Assembly (NCBI GenBank): GCA_902461985.1
Contig: CABQAB010000012.1
Coordinates: forward strand, 1-16,865
Direction: 5' to 3'
Source: an uncultured Bacteroidales bacterium
Lineage (GTDB): Bacteria > Bacteroidota > Bacteroidia > Bacteroidales > UBA932
Length of the DNA stretch: 16,865 bases
Shown: positions 1-7,424 of the stretch, piece after piece
Position numbering within the stretch: the first letter of the stretch is position 1
Layout of the letters: each line of letters opens with the position of its first letter
Translations under genes and position numbers: made by a program
Notes under the pieces: model-generated
The model's input: the letters and a program-made list of their open reading frames with translations, nothing else
The model's database searches: none
Told to the model about the DNA's origin: nothing

Positions 1-1491
1 GTATCTGCCGTATTCCTCCGCCTTTTCAGTCCTGCCGTCAAGTGCGGCCTCTTCGGAGAGTTTGCGTGCCGCGAGCGCGATTGCTCCGTCCGCGAGGGCG
101 TATTCAAGGTCGTAGGCTACTGATTCATTGAACTTGTCGTAAGGAATATAGCCGTAAGCCCTTCTGTAATCCTGTCCTCTCTCGGCAAGGTTGGCGGATT
201 TTACCATGGCTTCGAACGCAGCTTCCCTGTCGAATCCCTCAAAGCCCTTCACGATTGCGTCCGCAACTGGAGGTATGCCAGGATTGCCGACCATACAGTC
301 GGTTTCACAGCCTGCGAGATGCCATACCGGAAGTTTTCCCTGTTCGTTGCAGATGTTGACCATGGTGTTGATGAACTCTACATATCTTTCGCTCTGGAAT
401 ATGCTGTACAGAGGCATTGCGGCGCGGTAGGTGTCCCAGAGGGAGAAGATGGTGTAGCTCGTGTGGCCCGGATTCCCGTAATATTTTCCGTCGGCACCTC
501 TGTAGCTGCCGTCGCAGTCAGAGAATGTGGCAGGGGCGATCATCGTATGGTACAATGCAGTGTAGAACACCTTGCGGGCCGTCTCGTCGGCTGTCTCTAT
601 GCGTATTTTTGAGAGTTCCCTGTTCCATGCTACGGACGCAGCCTCCGCCGTGGCGTCGAAATCCCATCCGTCCAGTTCTTCTGCCATGTTTGCCTGCGCA
701 TTTTCCATGCTGACGGCTGAAAGAGCCACTTTCACAAGGATCTCTTCTCCCGCTGCAGTCTGGAAATCCGCCCTTGCGTACAGTGGCAGGACTATTTCGT
801 CTTTGTTGGGCTTGCGTATGATTTCAAAATCGCTGAATGGCTTTGAAAACTCCGCATAGAAGAATATTCTTTGTTCATTCGCCCAGCCGCTCGAAAAACG
901 CCGGCCCCGTATGGCATTGTCTCCGCATTTCTCGATGTAGCAGTCGGTGGTCTTGTCCCAGCATCCTCCGTTTTCAAGGTCGAAGACTATGGCAGCCTCG
1001 TCCGATGCCGGGAAAGTGTAGCGGTGCAGACCCACTCTGTTGGTGGCGGTCAGTTCAGCCTTGATGCCGTAACGTGTCAGAGGCACGCTGTAGTAGCCCG
1101 GACGGGCGGTTTCGCGGCTTCTGTCCGCATACGACCAGAGTCCTGACTGAGGGTCGTCTTCCGTTCCACGTGCATATTCAACCTTGCCGGTCACAGGCAT
1201 GACCGTAATGTCGAAAAGGTCTCCTATCCCCGTTCCGCTGAGGTGGGTGTGTGAAAAACCTATTACGGTCGAATCGCTGTCATGGTAGCCTGAGCACCAG
1301 TCCCATTGTTCCGGGATGCTTGTAGGGCCGAGCTGCACCATTCCGAACGGCACATCCGCTCCCACGAACACGTGCCCGTGTCCTCCTGTCCCGATTTTCA
1401 CGTCTACGTAATCTGTGTAGTCAGTAGCCTGTCCGCATGCACTAAGCAGCGCGATGCTTACAAGCAGTAAACTCAATTTTTTTAGTGTCAT
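1..1491 (-). CDS. GH92 alpha-mannosidase, lipoprotein (3' end cut by window)
   Basis: Only the first 497 codons are present; the gene runs off the left edge. The start at 1491 gives a signal peptide with a lipobox ending LLSAC (Cys19), so the protein should be a lipoprotein. GH92 blocks seen are PFGMVQLGP (48-56), GFSHTHLSGTG (78-88), ETARPGYY (127-134), SLWDTYR (350-356) and WHLAGCETDCMVGNPG (390-405). The N-terminal beta-sandwich and the first half of the helical barrel are therefore covered; the C-terminal blocks with the presumed catalytic Asp lie outside. Known of the family: Ca2+-dependent inverting exo-alpha-mannosidases acting on N-glycan or mannan linkages. Linkage specificity cannot be assigned from this half. 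No strongly acidic surface-export signal follows the Cys (GQATDY), so a periplasmic site is as likely as the cell surface. It sits 24 nt after the small lipoprotein gene, probably in one transcript with it. The other GH92 in this locus differs clearly in sequence, so this is not a recent duplicate. Confidence 0.95.
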   Translation of the reverse strand, partial: MTLKKLSLLLVSIALLSACGQATDYTDYVDVKIGTGGHGHVFVGADVPFGMVQLGPTSIPEQWDWCSGYHDSDSTVIGFSHTHLSGTGIGDLFDITVMPVTGKVEYARGTEDDPQSGLWSYADRSRETARPGYYSVPLTRYGIKAELTATNRVGLHRYTFPASDEAAIVFDLENGGCWDKTTDCYIEKCGDNAIRGRRFSSGWANEQRIFFYAEFSKPFSDFEIIRKPNKDEIVLPLYARADFQTAAGEEILVKVALSAVSMENAQANMAEELDGWDFDATAEAASVAWNRELSKIRIETADETARKVFYTALYHTMIAPATFSDCDGSYRGADGKYYGNPGHTSYTIFSLWDTYRAAMPLYSIFQSERYVEFINTMVNICNEQGKLPVWHLAGCETDCMVGNPGIPPVADAIVKGFEGFDREAAFEAMVKSANLAERGQDYRRAYGYIPYDKFNESVAYDLEYALADGAIALAARKLSEEAALDGRTEKAEEYGRY

Positions 1492-1515
1492 GTTATCTGA
1501 TTTTATATTTTCATC

Positions 1516-2160
1516 TTAATTCTCTTTCCAATATTCAGGAGTGACAATATATCTCATTCCGCATTGCGTGCGGTCCTTGAATTCGGTTATTTCTTTTCCA
1601 TTGAAAAAGGCCGTGCTGTCCCCAGGCCGCTGAAAATACAGACTGAGTGCTGTCGCTTCTATTTTCAGCGAATGTTCCTTCTCACCGCTTATCGACGGGA
1701 TTTTGAATCTGAGTTCAAAATCCTGGGGCCCTGCCCCTCCATACCCATATAGGTCATCATGCATCCAAATTGAAAAGTTCAATCTGAAAAATTTGGGCCT
1801 TGTTCCGGCTGAGCGGTAAAATTCAATAACGTCAATGGAAGTTTCCACGGTGTGTTCCGGTTGCGGGCATAAATCGCCGTCAACATATTCTTTACCATCA
1901 ATAATGCCGTGTAGCGAATAGTTTTCTGAAACTAATCTATATCTGGTGCTCTCCTCCCCCTCTGAAATATATTCCAATTCCATCACGTTCATCAGATTAG
2001 CCCCGTTTTCGTCTACGAAAGAAACCATAGGCGAGAATCTCAGGTGACCACTATTTAAGTCAAAACAAGTAGGACAAGCATGAGGCTGAAGTTTCTCTTG
2101 ACATCCCGATATAATGACGCCGCAAAGCATCATAAATTGTATTGCTATTCTTTTCATCAT
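1516..2160 (-). CDS. Unrecognised lipoprotein coupled to the C10 protease gene
   Basis: I do not recognise this 214-residue protein. It has a signal peptide with lipobox ISGC (Cys20), so it is very likely a lipoprotein. The mature part looks beta-rich, with alternating hydrophobic and polar stretches. It carries four further cysteines: a CPTC pair (29-32), Cys98 and Cys200, enough for two disulfides. Its ATG overlaps the TGA of the upstream cysteine-protease gene in an ATGA arrangement (2157-2160); a second ATG directly follows, so initiation could be at 2160 or 2157. This suggests translational coupling and a shared job. Known context: C10 proteases such as SpeB, and those of Bacteroides fragilis, are often encoded next to a dedicated inhibitor or propeptide-like protein. 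An inhibitor, chaperone or surface partner role is therefore a reasonable guess, but no inhibitor-family similarity can be seen by eye. Like the protease gene, it is on DNA of lower GC than its GH92 neighbours over most of its length. Confidence 0.85.
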   Translation of the reverse strand: MMKRIAIQFMMLCGVIISGCQEKLQPHACPTCFDLNSGHLRFSPMVSFVDENGANLMNVMELEYISEGEESTRYRLVSENYSLHGIIDGKEYVDGDLCPQPEHTVETSIDVIEFYRSAGTRPKFFRLNFSIWMHDDLYGYGGAGPQDFELRFKIPSISGEKEHSLKIEATALSLYFQRPGDSTAFFNGKEITEFKDRTQCGMRYIVTPEYWKEN

Positions 2161-3725
2161 TTTTCAACTAATAAATATTGAATATTCTCGTAAATGTTGT
2201 CATTGGGGGCTTTTATGTTTGTTATTGGATCGATCACCCATGTGCTGCTATGACCCCAGCCCCAATTGAAACAAAAATATACCGTTGATGGATACACCTT
2301 TTTACCTTTCAAAGAATGATCTATAGAATAAGGGCTATAGAGGTAATTGTCTACAGAAAAGGTATTCGTGGATTTGAGTTCAAGATACACATTCATCGAG
2401 ACCTCTTTGTATCCAGTACATAAAAATGCGTGCCCGGTATCAGCACTGGCGTTTTTCCCCCGTACATACAACGGATAGCCACGTCGTATTTCAATTTGCC
2501 ATTCATCCTGATCGATTCCATTATGTTTTTCAACATAATATCCGTTCATTTCCAGAAAACTTTGAGCAAGGTCAATATTTGAAGAAGAACTGGAGTCCCC
2601 GTTGACTGTTCGTAGTCCTTGATTTACAAATCTTATCAAACGAGGAATTTCATCGTTGGTGTCTGTCACATCCAAAGAAACTATATTGGTGAGATTCCAA
2701 TCAATATCCATTGTGATTGTATGTAAAGCTGCGAGTCTCTTTAATTGATTGGGGAACTTGTGATAGTTCAGGAGTTGAGATACAGCTATAGTAACACATC
2801 CGGCCGGCTGTTTTCCAGATTCCCCATTTGTTTTGTCCGGGTTGAATTTGTTGTACGGAGCATGTTGATGCCACCTGGTCTTAACTATGTCTCCACTGTT
2901 GTATGTCTCTGTATTTCTCTCAAATTCATTCCAGAAATATGATGAAATGGCTGTCCCCGTGTATCCTGCCTTGTTATAATTTTGTCTCAAGTAATCGTTT
3001 TCCTGCTGATAGTTAGCTATGTCACCACTGCCCAATAGTGGAGCACCTCCATACGACTGTATCACCAGATTATTGTATCTGTCTAAATCTTCAGACATCA
3101 GGTTTGCTGTATCCGTGAACGAGGATGACATCGCTTTAAATCTTTCCTGACCGTACCAATACATGTGGCTCTGGTCGTATTCCGATGAGTTTGAGAAATT
3201 TGCGTCTGTAACTTCGGATTTATATATGTTCCACATGGCTGTTGTACGAAGTGACAATGAGTCTTGAGGATCATAAGAATTTGTTATGCTTTGTATGTCA
3301 GCAGAAATCAGTCCCATGTAAAATCCGAAAGGGGCATTGTCGCTCAGTGTGGTTTCATCTATAGTGCCAGTCTCACTGAATGCTATTACCGGAAGGTACT
3401 TCTGAGTGGCACTTATGATACTATAGCCTCCTTCTTTATAATTGACAGCATAAGCAAGATTCTTCCCGTCCTTTGTGATGAGAGGGAATACATTTTGCGG
3501 GCTGCAGCCTTTTGATTTTGTTGATGGCATAAATTGTCTTGCGGACAGTTGGGCAACCAACATAGCTTCTTCCGGGGATATGGACTCATTCTCCAAAAAC
3601 TCAGAATGTATTGTTAAATCACCTACTTGTTCTCTTCCTGTTTCAGTCGAGGGCTTGATGTCAAATTTAGAGCAGGCGCATAACAATGTTAATATTATTA
3701 CAAGCAGAGATTTAGGTTTAATCAT
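2157..3725 (-). CDS. C10 family (streptopain-like) cysteine protease, lipoprotein
   Basis: A 522-residue protein. The signal peptide ends in the lipobox LLCAC (Cys18). A propeptide/Spi-type region follows (roughly 38-160, including the AYAVNY..GGYSIISA stretch typical of these pro-domains). The peptidase domain comes last (roughly 250-522). Catalytic signatures are visible: PAGCVTIAVSQLLNYHKFP (307-325) with nucleophile Cys310, TGHAFLCTGY (430-439) with His432, and FNWGWG (486-491), the Asn-Trp motif near the active site. C10 enzymes are papain-fold endopeptidases made as zymogens; the founding member is streptococcal SpeB. Being a lipoprotein, it is probably anchored in the outer membrane. 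It lies between two GH92 genes and 100 nt after the upstream one, and overlaps the next gene by 4 nt. Its location suggests it digests the polypeptide part of glycoproteins whose glycans the locus removes, which is an inference. GC is lower than in the flanking mannosidase genes. All catalytic residues are present, so it should be active. Confidence 0.93.
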   Translation of the reverse strand: MIKPKSLLVIILTLLCACSKFDIKPSTETGREQVGDLTIHSEFLENESISPEEAMLVAQLSARQFMPSTKSKGCSPQNVFPLITKDGKNLAYAVNYKEGGYSIISATQKYLPVIAFSETGTIDETTLSDNAPFGFYMGLISADIQSITNSYDPQDSLSLRTTAMWNIYKSEVTDANFSNSSEYDQSHMYWYGQERFKAMSSSFTDTANLMSEDLDRYNNLVIQSYGGAPLLGSGDIANYQQENDYLRQNYNKAGYTGTAISSYFWNEFERNTETYNSGDIVKTRWHQHAPYNKFNPDKTNGESGKQPAGCVTIAVSQLLNYHKFPNQLKRLAALHTITMDIDWNLTNIVSLDVTDTNDEIPRLIRFVNQGLRTVNGDSSSSSNIDLAQSFLEMNGYYVEKHNGIDQDEWQIEIRRGYPLYVRGKNASADTGHAFLCTGYKEVSMNVYLELKSTNTFSVDNYLYSPYSIDHSLKGKKVYPSTVYFCFNWGWGHSSTWVIDPITNIKAPNDNIYENIQYLLVEK

Positions 3726-3825
3726 AAGTGTGGTGGTTTTATGTGGTTAAACAATTTTAGTATAAGAGGTGGTGCAGAGATATTTAATTCTATTTAGCAA
3801 TTCATTCTTCCATTCCGCATTGATG

Positions 3826-6096
3826 CTATAGCTTGTACTCAACTGTGCCGGCCCCGACAAGTCTGGAGTGGGAGACGCGGCGGGCAGCAAGAGTCTTACC
3901 GTTAAGACGGATGCTGCGGAGCCTGTCGCCGTGGCCTTTTTTCGTGATGACCAGTTCTTCGTGGCCGCCGCAGAGTGACGGGTCGAGTTTTATAGTTATT
4001 CTGTCGAACGACGGTGTCGTAAGTGTGTAGGACGGGTCTCCGGGGCAGTCCGGATAGAAGCCCATCATCGAGAACACCGCCCAGGCCGACATCGTGCCGG
4101 TGTCGTCATTGCCCGGTATGCCGTCGGGCCGGAGAGTATAGTGCTTTTCCAAAAGCGACTTCACTAAGGCCTGCGTGCGCCACTCCTCTCCCGGGAAGTA
4201 ACTGAAGAGATATGGGTAGGCTATGTCGGGTTCATTTGCCGGGTCGTACAGCCCTTCCTCAAACACGTTCCAGAGTTTTTTTACGAATGCCTTTCTGCCT
4301 CCCATGAGTTCAGCAAGCCCGTACACGTCGTGAGGCACGAAGAAAGTGTAGTTCCATGCGCTGCCCTCGTGGAATCCGGGCACAGGTTCGAAATTCTCTC
4401 CTTGGCGCGGATTGAAAGGCTCAAGGAAAGTCCCGTCGGCGTTGAGCGGGCGGAAAGTTCCGTATTCCTGGCTGTAATAATGCCTGTAGCCCAATGACCT
4501 CTGCCGGTACAGTGCAGCCTCCTCCTTTTTTCCGAGTGCGTCTGCAAGCAGGGACAGGGCGTTGTCAGCAACATAATATTCAAGTGCGTGCGAAACCGAA
4601 TTGTCTCCAGAATTGTCGGCAGAATACATTCCGAGAGGGATGTATCCTTTCTCGATATAAGGGTCTATGTCGGGCCTCATGAGATTCTCCGCCCCGGGAG
4701 AGCCGGCCGACTTGACGAATGCCTCCCATGCCGTGTCTATGTCGAAATCCCTCAATCCCTTGAGATATGAATCCGTAAACACCGGAATCGCAGGGTCTCC
4801 CTCCATGGTGAAAGTTTCGCGTCCGTATAGTTCCCACTTCGGCATCCAGCCCCATTCCCTGTACATATCTACCATGGAATCGAGCATGTCCGCCTGTCTC
4901 TCAGGCCAGACGAGAGTCATCAGCTGGTGCAGGTTGCGGTAGGTGTCCCAGAGAGAGAACACCGTGTAGCGATTGTGCCCCTCCGCCACCTTTCCGACTC
5001 CTGAGTTTTCCATCAGAGGATATTCCCCGTTCACGTCATTGAGTATATTCGGGTGTATCAGCGTATGGTATAGGGCAGTATAGAAAACTCCGCGTTCCCT
5101 TTCGCTGCCTCCTTCCACAACTATCCTCGACAGGTCGGACTCCCATCTGTCCGCTGCCTCCGCCGCCACCGTGTCGAAATTGGACACCCCTTCCGCGAGT
5201 GCGGGCTGCTCGGCATCCAGATTCTCCCACGCGTTGGCACAGCTTACGAATGAAACACCCATCTGCAGCTCGACGGTTTCGCCCTGCTCCGTCTCGAAAC
5301 TGAACCAGTATCCAGTGTCATCTCCGGCGATTTCCCTTCCGTACTTCCTGTATATCTTGTATTTCCCGTTGTCAGGAGTCCATTCCGCCTCCACGCCTTT
5401 CATTACCGGCTGCTTCTTCCAGAAACCTCCAGCCGAAGGCTTCTTGTTGATTCTGATTGCGAAATAGACGGGAAAGACCGCCTGAGGGTTGTAGCAGAAC
5501 GTCCCTGCGAGCCTCATCCCCTCGATTTCGGTGTCGCTGACTTTCCTTATCCACGCTCCGGTCTCGTTGGTAAGCCCCTGCCCGAAATTGACGAGAATAT
5601 TCCCCTGTCCTTTCGGAAAGGTGTAGCGCTCGATTGAAGTCCTCGTGGTCGCACTGACTTCCGCGAGTATGTTATGCGCAGTCAGACGGCAGGAATAATA
5701 GCCGGGGCGGGCAGTTTCGTCTTCATATTCCGAACCGTAAACCCTGTAGTCCACGTTCAGCGCACCTGTGGTCGGCATCGTCAGGGCCAGGCCCACTTCG
5801 GGACAGCCCACGCCGCTCAAGTTCACGTGCGAGAAACCAGTGAAGAAGCAGTTGTCGCTGCTGTATGACGTCGACCACCAGCGGCTGTCCTTGTCGAAGG
5901 TGTTCAGTTCCGACCCCATGACATTGAAAGGGGAGACTGACATCATTCCGTTGGGGCATACTGCACCGGGGTTGGTCGTCCCGAAATTTGAAGTCCCGAC
6001 AAGCGGGTGTACGTAATCTGTCAGTCTTTCTCCGGCTGTGGCGGCCAGTGTGAGACTCATGGCTGCGATGGCAGTGATTATGGATTTTCTGTTCAT
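3826..6096 (-). CDS. GH92 exo-alpha-mannosidase, periplasmic
   Basis: A complete 756-residue GH92 protein of usual family length. The N-terminus (1-22) is a signal peptide ending ATAG without a lipobox cysteine, so release into the periplasm by signal peptidase I is expected, unlike the lipoprotein GH92 further left. GH92 blocks in order: GFSHVNLSGVG (87-97), ARPGYYS (129-135), SLWDTYR (381-387), WELYGRETFTMEGDPA (421-436), FHEGSAWNYTFFVPHD (575-590), NEPDIAYPYLF (621-631), and GNDDTGTMSAW (662-672). The conserved Glu of the HEGSAW block and the Asp residues of GNDDTG are the likely catalytic acid and base region, from family knowledge rather than an alignment. The family removes terminal alpha-mannose with inversion and needs Ca2+. 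Whether this one prefers alpha-1,2, 1,3 or 1,6 bonds is not decidable here. It follows the GH130 gene by 143 nt containing a tandem repeat. Together these two would trim mannose down to Man-GlcNAc and then phosphorolyse it. Confidence 0.97.
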   Translation of the reverse strand: MNRKSIITAIAAMSLTLAATAGERLTDYVHPLVGTSNFGTTNPGAVCPNGMMSVSPFNVMGSELNTFDKDSRWWSTSYSSDNCFFTGFSHVNLSGVGCPEVGLALTMPTTGALNVDYRVYGSEYEDETARPGYYSCRLTAHNILAEVSATTRTSIERYTFPKGQGNILVNFGQGLTNETGAWIRKVSDTEIEGMRLAGTFCYNPQAVFPVYFAIRINKKPSAGGFWKKQPVMKGVEAEWTPDNGKYKIYRKYGREIAGDDTGYWFSFETEQGETVELQMGVSFVSCANAWENLDAEQPALAEGVSNFDTVAAEAADRWESDLSRIVVEGGSERERGVFYTALYHTLIHPNILNDVNGEYPLMENSGVGKVAEGHNRYTVFSLWDTYRNLHQLMTLVWPERQADMLDSMVDMYREWGWMPKWELYGRETFTMEGDPAIPVFTDSYLKGLRDFDIDTAWEAFVKSAGSPGAENLMRPDIDPYIEKGYIPLGMYSADNSGDNSVSHALEYYVADNALSLLADALGKKEEAALYRQRSLGYRHYYSQEYGTFRPLNADGTFLEPFNPRQGENFEPVPGFHEGSAWNYTFFVPHDVYGLAELMGGRKAFVKKLWNVFEEGLYDPANEPDIAYPYLFSYFPGEEWRTQALVKSLLEKHYTLRPDGIPGNDDTGTMSAWAVFSMMGFYPDCPGDPSYTLTTPSFDRITIKLDPSLCGGHEELVITKKGHGDRLRSIRLNGKTLAARRVSHSRLVGAGTVEYKL

Positions 6097-6140
6097 CGTT
6101 ATGGTTTTGTGTTACTAAGTTTTCCCCGCTCATCTTGAAC

Positions 6141-6218
6141 AGATCTTTCGACTCGCCATGCTCGCTCAAGATGACAACTATAGATCTTTCGGCTCGCTGT
6201 GCTCGCTCAAGATGACAA
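6141..6218. repeat. Two-copy imperfect tandem repeat between GH92 and GH130
   Basis: Two 37-nt units, 6141-6177 and 6182-6218, match at 34 of 37 positions with a 41-nt period; the three differences are transitions. A short third echo (agaagatgacag) lies at 6228-6239. CATCTTGA at 6131-6138 is the inverted complement of TCAAGATG at 6166-6173, so a hairpin enclosing the first unit is possible. Read on the - strand the unit begins TGTCATCTTGAGCGAGC, which looks like the widespread TGTCATTCTGAGCGAAG-type intergenic repeats of Bacteroidetes genomes (from memory). It fills most of the 143-nt gap between the GH130 stop and the GH92 start. It could modulate read-through between them or simply be a dispersed repeat. 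Confidence 0.8.
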
Positions 6219-6239
6219 TGTGCCCGCAGAAGATGACAG

Positions 6240-7241
6240 TTATAATACGTCAGTCTTGCGTATGAAGTCGATGATTTCGTCTATATAGCCGAATGCGATT
6301 CCTACGCAGGTGTCCGCACAGCCGTAATAGATGGCGATTCTGCCGGTCTCCGGGTCATGCAGGCAGGCGCAGGGGAAGCATACGTTAGGCACGTCGCCGG
6401 TACATTCGTAAATGGTCTCCGGGTGCAGCAGATACGCTCCCGTGCGGGCAAGCACTTTCCATGGCTTTTCCAGGTCGAGAAGGGCAGCCCCGAAAGAATA
6501 GTTGTAACCCTGACAGGTGTGGTGCACGCCGTGGTAGAACACTAACCATCCTTCGGAAGTCTCGATAGGCACAGGGCCGGGTCCTATTTTGCAGCACTGC
6601 CATGCGCTTTTTTCAAACGCCGTCGGTCCCATCACGAAACGGTGGCGGCCCCAGAGTTCCAGATCCGGTGATTCCGAGTAGAATGTGTCTCCGAACGGAG
6701 TGTGTCCCGTGTCGCTCGGACGGGAAAGCATTGCGTAGTTTCCGTTGATTTTGCGCGGGAAAAGCACGCCGTTGCGGTTGTATGGCAGGAATGCGTTCTC
6801 CAGCTGGTGGAAGGTCTCGAAATCGTCGGTCCAGGCTATGCCGATAGTCGGTCCATGGTAGCCGTTGCACCATGTCACGTAATATCTATCTCCGATTCTG
6901 CACACGCGCGGGTCATATCCATATTCCCATACTCCCACCTCTTCGCCTCCTCCGACGAATTTTATGGTTTCAGGGTTCAGCTTCCAATGGATGCCGTCTT
7001 TGGAAAAACCTGCGTGCAGGGTCATGCGTATATTGGTGTCGTCGCAGCGGAAAACTCCCGCGTATCCGTCCTTGAACGGTACGACAGCCGAATTGAAGAT
7101 ACTGTTTGAATTTTCCAGAAGGTCGCGGGGAATCACTGGATTTCCGGAATACCTCCACATAACTTTCGTATATCCTTCAGGACGCTCCTCCCACGGCATG
7201 TCATGCAGAGGGGAGCCGGCGATTTTGAGATTGTTTTTCAT
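6240..7241 (-). CDS. GH130 beta-1,4-mannosyl-N-acetylglucosamine phosphorylase
   Basis: A 333-residue protein of typical GH130 length with no signal peptide, so cytoplasmic. GH130 features are a five-bladed beta-propeller composition, YDPR with Asp110 (expected general acid), [16 protein letters not shown] (218-233), FYHGVH (235-240) and [10 protein letters not shown] (305-314). Known: GH130 phosphorylases cleave beta-mannosides with inorganic phosphate, releasing mannose-1-phosphate. In N-glycan loci the relevant member acts on Man-beta-1,4-GlcNAc, as B. thetaiotaomicron BT1033 and the metagenomic enzyme UhgbMP do. The GH18 and GH92 neighbours make this the best substrate guess; mannan-derived mannobiose or Man-Glc are alternatives. 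It is the first gene of the leftward unit, with a good Bacteroidetes-type promoter 47 nt upstream of the start codon. An AGGA lies 4 nt before the ATG. Unusually rich in cysteine (positions 66, 114, 125, 216, 217, 243, 280, 288, 291, 293, 308 and 312), acceptable in the reducing cytoplasm. Confidence 0.94.
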   Translation of the reverse strand: MKNNLKIAGSPLHDMPWEERPEGYTKVMWRYSGNPVIPRDLLENSNSIFNSAVVPFKDGYAGVFRCDDTNIRMTLHAGFSKDGIHWKLNPETIKFVGGGEEVGVWEYGYDPRVCRIGDRYYVTWCNGYHGPTIGIAWTDDFETFHQLENAFLPYNRNGVLFPRKINGNYAMLSRPSDTGHTPFGDTFYSESPDLELWGRHRFVMGPTAFEKSAWQCCKIGPGPVPIETSEGWLVFYHGVHHTCQGYNYSFGAALLDLEKPWKVLARTGAYLLHPETIYECTGDVPNVCFPCACLHDPETGRIAIYYGCADTCVGIAFGYIDEIIDFIRKTDVL

Positions 7242-7287
7242 CTGTTCCTATATGATTAAAGTCAAAATATGTGCGTACAACGCCACG

Positions 7288-7319
7288 CAAAAATAGCCTA
7301 TGTTTGGCAATTCTCCAAA
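7288..7319 (-). promoter_or_regulatory. Bacteroidetes-type promoter for the GH130 operon
   Basis: Read on the - strand, TTTG at 7319-7316 (-33 element) is followed after exactly 20 nt by TATTTTTG at 7295-7288 (-7 element, consensus TAnnTTTG). This matches the primary sigma-factor promoter described for Bacteroides in sequence and spacing. The predicted transcript start is a few bases below 7288, giving a leader of about 40 nt before the GH130 ATG at 7241. The same 8-mer TATTTTTG occurs again at 7323-7316, overlapping the -33 element, but has no TTTG at the right distance upstream. Confidence 0.6.
7299..7306 (+). promoter_or_regulatory. Possible -7 element for the fecR-susC operon
   Basis: TATGTTTG matches the Bacteroides -7 consensus TAnnTTTG and lies 118 nt before the FecR start, 3 nt from the divergent -7 element on the other strand. 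No TTTG is found 19-21 nt upstream, so a primary-sigma promoter here would be weak. The operon may instead need its ECF sigma factor. The rest of the 183-nt gap holds an A-rich tract (7358-7374) and no gene. Confidence 0.3.
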
Positions 7320-7424
7320 AATATCCGGATATGCGGAAAGGCTTCAGGCTGGCTTTGAAAAAAAAACAAAAAAAGTGCGGTTTTATGTGGGCCGCCAGCC
7401 CGACTTACGTGTCATATCCCTATC

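Noticed and set aside
3752..3759. Possible promoter of the protease gene (TAAAATTG on the - strand)
   Set aside because: It misses the TAnnTTTG consensus at one position and has no TTTG 19-21 nt upstream, so it is not distinguishable from AT-rich background.
5723..6169. 148-codon frame overlapping the GH92 start on the same strand
   Set aside because: It is an alternative frame of the GH92 gene and crosses the tandem repeat; the GH92 reading has a signal peptide and family motifs.
6141..6218. CRISPR-like direct repeats
   Set aside because: Only two units with a 4-nt separation and no unique spacers; no cas genes. It is a simple tandem duplication.
7358..7374. A-rich tract before fecR as a terminator or UP element
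   Set aside because: No stable stem adjoins it and the run is interrupted; there is not enough to name a function.
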